Assembly (NCBI GenBank): GCA_026393655.1
Contig: JAPKZT010000162.1
Location: 1 to 19,821 of the forward strand
DNA length: 19,821 bases
Reading direction: 5' to 3'
From: Actinomycetota bacterium
Lineage (GTDB): Bacteria > Actinomycetota > Acidimicrobiia > Acidimicrobiales > Ilumatobacteraceae
Shown: positions 7,536 to 15,555 of the stretch, in pieces
How positions within the stretch are numbered: the stretch's first letter is position 1
Layout: each line of letters opens with the position of its first letter
Notes under the pieces: generated by a model
Databases searched by the model: none
The model's input: only the letters and a program-made list of their open reading frames with translations
What the model was told of the DNA's origin: nothing
Position numbers and translations under genes: made by a program

Positions 7536-7759
7536 TATTGATTCTCACTTGCATTTCGTTCGTTGACGTCGCGCAACTGCCTGCGAACTTTGTCGCGCGA
7601 GAGACTTGAGAGCGCATTTAGATGAAGATGAAATGCTTCGGGGCCTTGCGGTGAAAGTGGCTTTCGTTCTTGAGTTAAAACCAAAAACGCAAGCGCACAC
7701 GCACTGACGATTGAAACTGCGGCAAAGAAAACCGCTAGTGAAGAAGACGCGAGAATCAT
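7535..7759 (-). CDS. Small single-span membrane protein of unknown function
   Basis: 74 residues. A hydrophobic N-terminal helix (about residues 4-27, MILASSSLAVFFAAVSIVSA and on) is followed by a charged cytoplasmic-type tail containing SLSRDKVRRQLRDVNERN. I do not recognise a family. I prefer ATG 7759, two bases after the moaE stop; a TTG at 7765 overlapping that stop is possible. The stop shares a base with the mreB-like ATG, so moaE, this gene and mreB look like one transcript. A membrane anchor or accessory to MreB is an attractive guess but rests only on position. Confidence 0.65.
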   Translation of the reverse strand: MILASSSLAVFFAAVSIVSACALAFLVLTQERKPLSPQGPEAFHLHLNALSSLSRDKVRRQLRDVNERNASENQ

Positions 7760-7761
7760 TA

Positions 7762-8259
7762 TCAAACCGAACTATCTACAGAATGACTAGTTCGCGGGCG
7801 AGAAATCTCATTGCTATTTGTGCCCCAATCGGAACCTTGTTTCCAATGTTCTTGTTTCCAAATCGGTACTGATTCTTTTAATGTGTCAATTGCAAATTGG
7901 GCAGCCGAAAAGGCTTCAGGACGATGAGGCGAAGATACTGAAACTAAAACTGATGACTCACCGAGAGCGAGATTTCCTACTCGATGGATTAATGCGACGC
8001 GCCCGAGATCAGTCCACCGCATACGCATCTCATCAACTATTAATTGAAGTTTTGAAATTACTTGGGCGTTGTAGGCCTCATAGGTCAGCGAAGTGACATC
8101 TGTTCTGCCTTCGGCATGATCGCGCACAACCCCAGAAAAAACAACCACGGCTCCACAAGATGGAAGCACAGACCAGTCGTAAACGTCGCCAACCTTCAAA
8201 ACATTTTCAGTTAATTCAAGCCAAGTATCGTCGTTCTTGAGAATTTGCTTATTCGACAT
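7762..8259 (-). CDS. moaE: Molybdopterin synthase catalytic subunit MoaE
   Basis: 165 residues. MoaE, with thiocarboxylated MoaD, turns precursor Z (cPMP) into molybdopterin in the cytoplasm. CGAVVVFSGVVRDHAEGR (about 35-52), LTYEAYNAQ, IHRVGNLALGESSVLVSVSS and HRPEAFSAAQFAIDTLKESV follow the family order. TLK128 and WK135 in IWKQEHWKQGSDW correspond to E. coli Lys119 and Lys126, with the same 7-residue spacing. I start at ATG 8259 (MSNKQ); the longer frame to 8325 would run into the start region of the divergent gene and has no family match. The C-terminal 20 residues are an unconserved serine-rich tail. No moaD or other cofactor gene is nearby. Confidence 0.92.
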   Translation of the reverse strand: MSNKQILKNDDTWLELTENVLKVGDVYDWSVLPSCGAVVVFSGVVRDHAEGRTDVTSLTYEAYNAQVISKLQLIVDEMRMRWTDLGRVALIHRVGNLALGESSVLVSVSSPHRPEAFSAAQFAIDTLKESVPIWKQEHWKQGSDWGTNSNEISRPRTSHSVDSSV

Positions 8260-8294
8260 CGTTTTTAAGTGTACGGTCTGCGTAGCATCAGTCC

Positions 8295-9506
8295 ATGTCT
8301 CAGGATCCAGATGAGCAAGAACCATTGGGAATACCTTTTTTCTCGGAGATCATAAAGGCGATGTCAAGTCAAGCCCCAGTTCAGTGGGATATGGCGCGCC
8401 AGTTTGCGATGACGACTGCGACGAATTCAACTTCAAACACAACTAGCGAACCAAATGTTGACCCGGCCGACCGCATTGCAATTCAGCAACTCGCCGCTGT
8501 TGCAGATCTGCATGTTCGCGACGTAACTGGTTTGGCAACAAGCCAATCGGGAGAGGTGCCTCACATCGATGTTGTGAATCGATCAATGTGGGTGCACCAT
8601 ACGCTCATTGCATACAAACCGCTGTTTACAGAATTCGCAACTTCTATTTCTGGACAAACAGTCATACAACCAGTCGGTTCAGACGGTGAATTAAGTCAGA
8701 CCGAACACACGGGCGAGATTAACGCGATGATGGGCAACCTAATAAAAATGATGGCTCCAGCGATGCTCGGCATGTCAGTCGGCTCGATGATTGGTCAACT
8801 CGCATTACGCGCATTCGGACAATACGATTTGCCATTACCACGCGAACCACACGAGCAACTTTTATTTGTTGCGCGCAACTGCGAAGAGTTCGCCAAAGAT
8901 TGGAGTATCAACATCTCTGATATGCAAATGTGGCTGCTTGTGCAAGAACTTACTTTTCATGCCATATATCAGAATCCAATTGTTCGCACCACAATCACTG
9001 ATGCTGTGAAAAAACATGTAAGCGGATTCAGACCCAGCCCAAATGCTCTCGCTGAACGATTAAGCAAAATTGATGTAACTAGCAACGACCCAGCTGCGAT
9101 GATGCAAAAACTACTTGGTGATCCAAGTTTGCTGCTTGGCGCAGTGCGATCACCAGAACAAGAAATACTTGCACCAAAACTTGACGCGATGATAAGTGCG
9201 ATAGTGGGATATGTTGACCATGTTGTCGACACTGTTGCCGAACGAATAATCGGCACTGGCGCCCAAATCGCAGAAGCCGTCCGCAGGCGCAGGGTCGAGG
9301 CTCGCTCTCAAGATCAATTTGTTGAACAACTTCTCGGCTTGCGACTGACCACCAAACAAATGGATGAAGGGCATGCATTTATTAGTGGAGTATTTGAACG
9401 CGCTGGTTTCGATGGTCTCTCAGGACTGTGGACAAAGCCTGGCAATTTGCCGACACCCAATGAAATTGTGGCGCCCGGTTTGTGGTTGGAAAGAATTAAC
9501 TTTTAG
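8295..9506 (+). CDS. Zincin_2 (DUF2342) family protein with degenerate metalloprotease motif
   Basis: A 403-residue protein of the actinobacterial 'zinc-dependent metalloprotease / putative hydrolase' family. The layout fits: an N-terminal alanine/threonine-rich region, GNLIKMMAPAMLGMSVGSMI (about 150-170), the QYDLPLPREP block, MWLLVQELTFHAIYQNPIV (helix that in active zincins carries HExxH), IVGYVDHVVDTVAERI, AVRRRRVEARSQDQF and a C-terminal LWTKPGNLPTPNE. Where HExxH is expected I read QELTF-H, so both classical zinc histidines are missing; from memory one branch of the family commonly lacks the first. It may be non-catalytic. ATG 8295 has no obvious ribosome site and lies 35 bases from the divergent moaE. 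The 3' end overlaps the convergent MFS gene by 11 bases. Confidence 0.82.
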   Translation: MSQDPDEQEPLGIPFFSEIIKAMSSQAPVQWDMARQFAMTTATNSTSNTTSEPNVDPADRIAIQQLAAVADLHVRDVTGLATSQSGEVPHIDVVNRSMWVHHTLIAYKPLFTEFATSISGQTVIQPVGSDGELSQTEHTGEINAMMGNLIKMMAPAMLGMSVGSMIGQLALRAFGQYDLPLPREPHEQLLFVARNCEEFAKDWSINISDMQMWLLVQELTFHAIYQNPIVRTTITDAVKKHVSGFRPSPNALAERLSKIDVTSNDPAAMMQKLLGDPSLLLGAVRSPEQEILAPKLDAMISAIVGYVDHVVDTVAERIIGTGAQIAEAVRRRRVEARSQDQFVEQLLGLRLTTKQMDEGHAFISGVFERAGFDGLSGLWTKPGNLPTPNEIVAPGLWLERINF

Positions 9507-10668
9507 GCACTACAAAATCAGCTGAAAGAAAATATATCAATCCCGTCGCACTTGCAACACCAACGATTGCGAAACCGACCGCGCCAGAAAATGTAAAAAC
9601 TACTGCGGCTAAGCCAGAACCAACCCAAACAAGTTGGTTAATCGTTTCGAACTTGACAAAAGTTCTGGCGCGATTTGCATCTGGTGCTTCACGCTGAATG
9701 ATTGATTCGAAAGCCAAACGACCAATCGAGCCCATGCCGTTACAAACTGCGATCAAAACTATTCCGGCAGTAATACCGCCGAACACTCCAGAGAGAACTC
9801 CAGTCACACTGATCACCGTTAGTGAAACAGTCATCATTGTTCGCTCAGAAATCAAACGACGCAACATCGGTGAGATTGCGTTGGCGATCATTGTCGCAAG
9901 CGACGATAAGCCGAGTGCCAATGCAAACCAAGCGGTACCTGCCCGTTCATCACGCAACCAAAACGCAACATGAAAAAACAAGAAGCCAATTATTCCGCGC
10001 AGAAGCATCATTGATAACGCTGCGTGACGAACGCCCGAACCGTGTAGCTCAATAATTTCAGCGTCGTCAATTGTTTTAGGTGTCGTCGCGACATGGCGTG
10101 GTAACTGAAGTGATACGAGTCCTGCTAAACCAAACATCAATGCCGACATTGAGAGCGTTAAACGAGAATCAATTAGCTGTAGCAATCCCGCTGGCACAGC
10201 GGCACCGAACCCAATCAGACCGGCAAGCAATCCCAAACTTCCATTTGCAGCCACTAACTCTTGATCGCTACTAACCAGAATCGGAACTAATGCAGTTTTA
10301 CTCACAGCGTATGTTCGCGAAAGTACAAGTGAGATAAACGCAAGTGGAAATAGCGCGACTGAATTAATTCGCGGAATCATCAACACAATAGTGATGCATC
10401 GCAAAACATTGACTATCAGCACAGTGATTCGCCTTCCACCAGGGACACGATCAATTACTGGGCCAATGAATGGTGCGATCACTGCAAATGGTGCGAGGCT
10501 GATCGCCAGAAACATCAGAACTTTACTGCGCGCAGCATCCGGGCTAATAGATAAAAAAAGTGAATCAGCAAGCGCGATCGCAAATGCGGCTTCACCGCAT
10601 GCAGTAAGTGCGTGAACTCGACCGAGTCGTCTAAGTGGTGATGCTGGTGTAAGCCCTGAGCTCGAAAT
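9496..10668 (-). CDS. MFS transporter, start codon non-canonical (proposed ATT)
   Basis: A multi-span major facilitator protein of the plasma membrane, probably an exporter; substrate unknown. The first ordinary ATG (10515) would give 339 residues and lose the first span. Upstream of it the frame stays open to the stop at 10693-10695 and encodes family-like sequence: SPLRRLGRVHALTACGEA, then AAFAIALADSLFLS (span 1) and ISPDAARSKVL, joining LAPFAVIAPFIGPVIDR. There is no ATG, GTG or TTG in that extension. ATT 10668, two bases after the regX3-like stop, is the most plausible start and gives about 390 residues; ATA 10674 or 10692 are alternatives. Tight linkage behind the response regulator suggests coupled translation. 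A small consensus error that removed a start is the other explanation. Confidence 0.75.
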   Translation of the reverse strand: MSSSGLTPASPLRRLGRVHALTACGEAAFAIALADSLFLSISPDAARSKVLMFLAISLAPFAVIAPFIGPVIDRVPGGRRITVLIVNVLRCITIVLMIPRINSVALFPLAFISLVLSRTYAVSKTALVPILVSSDQELVAANGSLGLLAGLIGFGAAVPAGLLQLIDSRLTLSMSALMFGLAGLVSLQLPRHVATTPKTIDDAEIIELHGSGVRHAALSMMLLRGIIGFLFFHVAFWLRDERAGTAWFALALGLSSLATMIANAISPMLRRLISERTMMTVSLTVISVTGVLSGVFGGITAGIVLIAVCNGMGSIGRLAFESIIQREAPDANRARTFVKFETINQLVWVGSGLAAVVFTFSGAVGFAIVGVASATGLIYFLSADFVVPKS

Positions 10669-10670
10669 TG

Positions 10671-11390
10671 CTATGCGACTATTTTCTCGTATTTATAGCC
10701 AAGCCCGCGGATGGTCACAACTAGTTGCGGATCTGACGGCTCTTTTTCGATTTTGGCACGCAGTCTCTTGACATGGACATCTAAAGTTTTCGTGTCACCG
10801 AAATAGTCAGAACCCCAAACCCGGTCAATCAAAGTTTCACGTGTCAATACACGCCCGGCGTTAGACATCAAGATGTAGAGCAACTCAAATTCTTTTAGCG
10901 GCAGTTTTGTTACATCTCCGCGGATAGTCACTATGTGTTGCTCTGGATCAATCGAGACTCCACCTATTGCCACTGTTCCAATTCCGATAGTTTCTTCTGC
11001 CGCACTCGAAAGTGCTCCTCGACGAAGTGCCGCTCGTAGTCGTGCAACTAGTTCTCTGAGTCGATATGGCTTAACAATGTAGTCATCTGCCCCAACTTCT
11101 AGACCAACGACAGTGTCAATTTCTGCACCTTTGGCTGAAACCATGATGATCGGTACTGTGCTCTTCTTTCGAATTTCACGACAAACATCTGTGCCAGAGA
11201 TTTTTGGCAACATCACATCTAACAACACAGCATCTGGACGAACTGCATCAAATACTGCAAGCGCTTCTGCGCCATCGCGCGCGACCTCTACGCGAAAACC
11301 TTCGCGCTTTAGGCCAACTTGAAGTGCTTCAATAAATGATTCTTCATCATCGACTACCAGAATTGTCGGCAAAGAGTTACTTATACTCAT
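10671..11390 (-). CDS. regX3: RegX3/PhoP-like response regulator (OmpR family)
   Basis: 239 residues. The receiver domain has the acidic pair D14-D15, phospho-acceptor D58 in LLDVMLP, and the lysine in IVKPYRLREL. The C-terminal winged helix of the OmpR/PhoB class includes LPLKEFELLYILMSNAGRVL and ends VTIRGLGYKYEKIVA. It should bind PHO-box DNA when phosphorylated by the kinase encoded just upstream, controlling phosphate-starvation genes. ATG 11390 overlaps the kinase stop by 4 bases (ATGA), a usual coupling arrangement. The gene is close to mycobacterial RegX3 and streptomycete PhoP in layout; the neighbouring phoU and ppk support a phosphate role. Confidence 0.9.
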   Translation of the reverse strand: MSISNSLPTILVVDDEESFIEALQVGLKREGFRVEVARDGAEALAVFDAVRPDAVLLDVMLPKISGTDVCREIRKKSTVPIIMVSAKGAEIDTVVGLEVGADDYIVKPYRLRELVARLRAALRRGALSSAAEETIGIGTVAIGGVSIDPEQHIVTIRGDVTKLPLKEFELLYILMSNAGRVLTRETLIDRVWGSDYFGDTKTLDVHVKRLRAKIEKEPSDPQLVVTIRGLGYKYEKIVA

Positions 11391-12544
11391 ATTAAAGCTC
11401 CTGTTTTATTTGGTACTAGGTTTGTCGGTTCTGCCGAAACCTGCGGAAGTCGAATAGTAAAAGTTGAGCCGACTCCTTCTTCTGAGACAACTTCAATTGT
11501 GCCACCGTGTTCTAAAACTATGTGACGAACAATCGAGAGACCTAAGCCAGTTCCTCCTGTGGCCCGACTTCGAGCTTTATCAACTCGATAGAAGCGCTCA
11601 AAGATTCGATCTTGATGCTGTTTCGATATACCGATTCCGTAATCCGTTATCGCCACGACAACTTCTTCACCGACAATTGAGCTTGATACCGAAACTATCC
11701 CACCTGGTTCACTGTATTTAATCGCATTATCAACGAGATTTGAAAAACCCGATACCAATTGTGATCTATCGCCAAGCACATTTAGTTGTGAAGCACCAGT
11801 TAATGAAAGCCCGATACCTTGCCGCTTTGCAGCATGTTGATTAGTGCTTACAACCTCGACGAGTACCGGTGCAAGATCAACTTGGGTCCAATCTTCGGTC
11901 CCACTGAATTCGATTCTCGATAAGTCGAGGAGGTCGTCCACGATTCGTGCCATGCGATGAGATTCGGAAACAATTCTTTCCGCAAGTCGCCAAACCACTT
12001 CAGTCTCGGTCTCACCATTTAAAGAATCGGCTAGCGCAGCAACTGCTCCAATCGGAGTCTTCAATTCATGACTCAAATTGGCAACGAAGTCGGTTTGCAC
12101 GGTTTCAATTCGTGACTTCGCTGTGATGTCTTCAACAGTTACGAGTGTGCATTCGTTTTTTAAATTATGGCCACGAATTTGAAGAAACCGTGTTGTTCCT
12201 GCAACAGCCTCAAGGATTCGATTTCCTGTGCCTTCGTGCTCAACCTGCTTGATCATCTCGTCAACTGCTTGATCAATTAAAATATCGACATATCTAATGC
12301 CAGTCATTGCACTTGCAGCTTTATTTCTGAATTTATGATTTGAATTGTTATCGGCAACAACCACGCCGGTTTCTAGAAAATCAAGGATCTCAAACAGTTG
12401 CACAAAACTATCTCGCGTAGTTGACTTCGTTACAGAACTCTCATTAGTCAATGCAATCTGAATTTCTTTGGTTGATCGTTTTGAAATCAAAAAAGCAATT
12501 GCAGTAGCCATTAAAACGCCAACTAAAAAGTAAACGACGCCCAT
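11387..12544 (-). CDS. senX3: SenX3/PhoR-like sensor histidine kinase
   Basis: 385 residues. One N-terminal membrane helix (about 3-20, VVYFLVGVLMATAIAFLI), then a PAS-like region (about 46-140, FEILDFLETGVVVADNNSNH), a HisKA helix with H159 in FVANLSHELKTPIG, and a HATPase domain with the N box NLVDNAIKYS, G1 DYGIGI, the F box IFERFYRV and G2 GTGLGLSIV. Mycobacterial SenX3 has two N-terminal spans, so this anchor is shorter. There is almost no extracytoplasmic part, which fits sensing through the Pst transporter and PhoU rather than direct ligand binding (known for the family, inferred here). It lies 18 bases after phoU and overlaps the regulator gene. Confidence 0.9.
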   Translation of the reverse strand: MGVVYFLVGVLMATAIAFLISKRSTKEIQIALTNESSVTKSTTRDSFVQLFEILDFLETGVVVADNNSNHKFRNKAASAMTGIRYVDILIDQAVDEMIKQVEHEGTGNRILEAVAGTTRFLQIRGHNLKNECTLVTVEDITAKSRIETVQTDFVANLSHELKTPIGAVAALADSLNGETETEVVWRLAERIVSESHRMARIVDDLLDLSRIEFSGTEDWTQVDLAPVLVEVVSTNQHAAKRQGIGLSLTGASQLNVLGDRSQLVSGFSNLVDNAIKYSEPGGIVSVSSSIVGEEVVVAITDYGIGISKQHQDRIFERFYRVDKARSRATGGTGLGLSIVRHIVLEHGGTIEVVSEEGVGSTFTIRLPQVSAEPTNLVPNKTGALI

Positions 12545-12562
12545 ATCAAAATTTGAATTGAA

Positions 12563-13294
12563 CTAATTCTGCTCAAGATTCAAATTAAATTCGCCAGTTT
12601 GATCGCCAATACGAGCTTTGTAACGATTAATGCCGTCACGTTCTCGAACCCAGCCAGTCACGATGAATCGCGTTCGCTCACTTACGTTGACAGCGTGATC
12701 GCCAATTCGTTCGTAAAAGCGAGCAACGACTGCCAATTGCACAGCAACTTGAAGGTCGATTTTAGAGTTCGAATGCGATTCAAAAATTTGCTGAATGAAT
12801 TGGCGATGCAAACTATCTAAGTATGAATCCATGTCGTCAATTGCTGCGGCTTTAGCGGCGTCATTTTCTTCAAATGCTTCCATTGTTGACGCAAACAACT
12901 TTTGTGCCTGTTCGCTCATTTTAGAAATTACCCCGCGCAACATTGGGTCAATATTGTGGCCATAAATACGTCGTGCCGCTTTAACTATGTTCACAACAAG
13001 ATCGGCGGATCGCTCAAGTTCTCCAGCAATTTTAATAATTGCAATCACTTGGCGAAGGTCGGCGGCAACTGGCGCCTGCAATGCCAGTATTTCAAAACAG
13101 AGTGCTTCTAGTTCTGCGGACCGAGCATCAAACTCATCATCTGCTTGAACTAGATAATCAGCGCCCTCAAGATCTCCACTCAGCAAAATTGCTGTCGCGC
13201 GCGGAATTGATTCAGTCAAAGAAGCCCCTAAGCGAATTACCTCGGCACGCGCAGCGTCAAGATCGTTATGAAAATTTTTACGAATTTCATCCAT
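12563..13294 (-). CDS. phoU: Phosphate signalling regulator PhoU
   Basis: 243 residues, all helical, two PhoU domains. The metal-binding repeats show as ELERSADLVVNI (about residues 92-103) and RFYERIGDHAVNVSERTR (about 192-209), the second with the ERxxDHxxN signature. PhoU is a cytoplasmic peripheral protein that links the PstSCAB phosphate importer to the sensor kinase and keeps the response off when phosphate is plentiful. ATG 13294 has a GGGGAA ribosome site about 9 bases upstream. It heads a probable operon phoU, senX3, regX3, MFS, behind a PHO-box-like site. No pst gene is in the window. Confidence 0.93.
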   Translation of the reverse strand: MDEIRKNFHNDLDAARAEVIRLGASLTESIPRATAILLSGDLEGADYLVQADDEFDARSAELEALCFEILALQAPVAADLRQVIAIIKIAGELERSADLVVNIVKAARRIYGHNIDPMLRGVISKMSEQAQKLFASTMEAFEENDAAKAAAIDDMDSYLDSLHRQFIQQIFESHSNSKIDLQVAVQLAVVARFYERIGDHAVNVSERTRFIVTGWVRERDGINRYKARIGDQTGEFNLNLEQN

Positions 13295-13365
13295 TTGTCA
13301 TTTCCCCAAAATTTTAAGATCAGTATTAACTACTTATATCTTACGAATTACCGTAGTCCTTGCTT

Positions 13366-13405
13366 CGTGAACTGCAGTCGTCCATCAAGTGACTTAACGG
13401 TGAAC
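13366..13405 (-). promoter_or_regulatory. PHO-box-like direct repeats upstream of phoU
   Basis: Read on the - strand: GTTCACC (13405-13399), AGTCACT (13394-13388), a weak GGACGAC (13383-13377) and GTTCACG (13372-13366). All begin at exact multiples of 11 bases. Streptomycete PhoP and mycobacterial RegX3 are known to bind 11-bp direct repeats with a GTTCACC core. The site lies 72 bases before the phoU start, inside the ppk-phoU gap, with AT-rich TAAGATATAAG further down as a possible -10 region. It would give feedback control of the operon by its own regulator. Confidence 0.6.
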
Positions 13406-13417
13406 AGATAGGGAGTT

Positions 13418-13879
13418 TCAGCGCAATTGGGTTGCCACTACCCACTCATGCAAACTCTGTTGGGCATCACCCATACGCTCTCCATCAGAAACCTTGGACC
13501 AACTATTGTCAGATCCAAGAGCAAAGTGGCTTACGTCTTCTGCTATTAAAAATCCGATCACTTTATCTAGCCATGCCCGATGTTTCGGGTGAGTTAACGG
13601 CACGAGTACTTCGACGCGACCATCTAAGTTTCGACCCATCAAATCTGCTGAGCCAATTAAATGCAGCGGGGACTGATTATCAAAACCATGGGCGAATCGA
13701 TAAATCCGAGAATGCTCGAGATAACGACCAAGGATTGAACGCACTGTGATGTTCTCAGACATTCCAGGTACGCCGGCACGCAGACAGCAAATTCCGCGGA
13801 CGATTAACTCAATTTTTACACCAGCATTACTTGCCTCATACAACGCATCAATAATTGAAGGATCAGAAATAGAGTTGAT
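13418..13879 (-). pseudogene. ppk: Polyphosphate kinase, 3' part, out of frame with the 5' part
   Basis: This frame reads [20 protein letters not shown], then [55 protein letters not shown] and a tail ending in [10 protein letters not shown]: the C-terminal phospholipase-D-like domain of polyphosphate kinase 1. It lies in a different frame from the 5' part. Family members have roughly 30-35 residues between the VAP of the first part and the (L/I)NS(L)xDP of this part, and they are absent here. The two frames meet at about 13879 with no such sequence between. With TTG 13843 as a start it could be made only as a fragment. A net loss of 1 modulo 3 bases would explain the picture. Real deletion or assembly error cannot be told apart here. 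Confidence 0.85.
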
Positions 13880-15474
13880 GGCGCAACAAACAATCGCTGA
13901 TAGTCCGGTTCACGGGCGTAGCCAGTTAAATAATTGAATAGCTCGGTAGCGTCTGCACCGATTGCTTCTTCGCAAGTAAAAAACCCGATGTCTTCATACA
14001 TCCGCGCTGTTGTTGAGTTGTAATTTCCTGTGCCGATATGCACATATCTGCGCATCTGATCACCATCTTCACGAACGACCAAAATACATTTTGAATGAGT
14101 CTTTAGGCCAACGATGCCGTAAGTTACGTGCACACCTGCGTATTCAAGTTCTTTTGCCCAGGCGATATTTCTCGCTTCGTCGAATCGTGCTTTAATCTCA
14201 AGAACTACTGCAACTTGCTTTCCCGACTCGGCAGCGCGAACTAAATATTTGGCGATAGACGAATCACCTGAAGTTCGGTACAGAGTCATCTTGATTGATT
14301 GAACCTTTGGATCATTGGATGCTTGCTCAACAAATGTCTCAACAGAAGAAGCAAACGACTCATGTGGGTGATGAACGAGGAGTTGTCGCTCGCGAATTAC
14401 TTGAAAAATACTTTGACCGTTAAATTCGGCTGCGGCAAGACGACCGGCAGTGAGCGGTGGCCATGGCTGAAATCGCAAACCCGAAATGTCAAGTGAAGCA
14501 ATCTGGGCAAGAGAGCTCATCTCGATAACGCTGTGATGGTAAGTCACATCATCTGCTTCAAGTTCAAGTTCTTCGCACATCAAGTCGATAACCGACTGGG
14601 CTGTGCCGTGCGGAACTTCGAGTCGCACGGCACGACCAAACCTACGACGGCGCAGCTCTACTTCGACTGCGGCAAGAAGATCTTCGGCATCTTCATCATC
14701 AAGCGAAAGATCTGCGTTGCGTGTAACACGAAAAACAAAACACTGCTCAATCGTCATCCCCTGAAATAATCGTGAGAGATTTGCCGCGATCAATTCTTCG
14801 AGCAACACAAAGTTGTTTGACTTTCCGACTCGCATAAACCGACTCATGTTTTTAGGAATCTTCAATCGCGCGAATCTTTGCTCGCCAGAATTTGGATCAC
14901 TGGCAACTACAGCCAGATTTAATGCAAGGTTCGAGATGTATGGAAAAGGATGCGCAGGATCAACTGCCAGTGGAGTCAGAACCGGGAAAATTCTCTGATC
15001 AAAATCTTTAGAAAGTTCTGTTTTTTCGTTGGCCGAGAGTTGCGACCAGCTCTGCACTCGAACGTCAAATAATTCAAGCTGGGGCAACAACTCTTTCGTC
15101 CAGACATCTTCTTGTCGCTGAACAAAACTCTGCGTACGCGCAGTAATCTCTCTGAGTTGGTCGAGTGGCGAGCGCCCATCGGGGGTTTTTGTAGAGATGT
15201 CTCCGGCAACTTGATCTTTAAGCGCGGCAACTCGAATTTGGTAAAACTCGTCGAGATTTGACGAGCAAATTGCGACGAAGCGACAGCGCTCAAGTAGCGG
15301 AACATTCTCGTCACTGGCAAGTGCCAGCACCCGATCATTGAAGTCAAGCCAACTTAACTCACGATTTATATATCGATTTATATCCTGTTTTATGTTTTTC
15401 GGTTCAATACTTTCAGCGTATAAATCTTGGGCAGATCGATAAACCGTTGATAGCCGATTTCGCCAAGATGTCAC
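13816..15474 (-). CDS. ppk: Polyphosphate kinase 1, 5' part, frameshifted near the C-terminus
   Basis: 552 residues as read, the last 20 or so being out-of-frame sequence (after LFVAP at about 13879). PPK1 polymerises the gamma phosphate of ATP into polyphosphate, reversibly, usually at the membrane periphery. The N-domain opens with [20 protein letters not shown]; the head domain follows, then the first catalytic domain with [20 protein letters not shown], the autophosphorylated histidine region [14 protein letters not shown] and the second histidine in [12 protein letters not shown]. With the 3' part and the missing segment the enzyme would be about 715-720 residues, normal for the family. 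GTG 15474 is the only sensible start. Alone, this product lacks most of the second catalytic domain and should be inactive. It sits between the conserved unknown gene and phoU. Confidence 0.9.
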   Translation of the reverse strand: MTSWRNRLSTVYRSAQDLYAESIEPKNIKQDINRYINRELSWLDFNDRVLALASDENVPLLERCRFVAICSSNLDEFYQIRVAALKDQVAGDISTKTPDGRSPLDQLREITARTQSFVQRQEDVWTKELLPQLELFDVRVQSWSQLSANEKTELSKDFDQRIFPVLTPLAVDPAHPFPYISNLALNLAVVASDPNSGEQRFARLKIPKNMSRFMRVGKSNNFVLLEELIAANLSRLFQGMTIEQCFVFRVTRNADLSLDDEDAEDLLAAVEVELRRRRFGRAVRLEVPHGTAQSVIDLMCEELELEADDVTYHHSVIEMSSLAQIASLDISGLRFQPWPPLTAGRLAAAEFNGQSIFQVIRERQLLVHHPHESFASSVETFVEQASNDPKVQSIKMTLYRTSGDSSIAKYLVRAAESGKQVAVVLEIKARFDEARNIAWAKELEYAGVHVTYGIVGLKTHSKCILVVREDGDQMRRYVHIGTGNYNSTTARMYEDIGFFTCEEAIGADATELFNYLTGYAREPDYQRLFVAPSTLFLILQLLMRCMRQVMLV

Positions 15475-15555
15475 TTTGATTTCATTTCAGCGACATACCG
15501 GGCTGTCGCAAATCATGACGGTTTTTGCTGTTTAGCGGCAAACTTTGAGATACGT

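Noticed and set aside
8260..8325. Longer start for moaE
   Set aside because: It would overlap the start of the divergent zincin_2 gene, and the family-like sequence begins after MSNKQ.
14976..15347. 123-codon open frame on the - strand
   Set aside because: It is an alternative frame inside ppk, whose true frame has clear homology throughout this stretch.
15475..15555. Inverted repeat TTTGC/GCAAA in the gap before ppk
   Set aside because: A five-pair stem with a nine-base loop and no T-tract after it is likely by chance.
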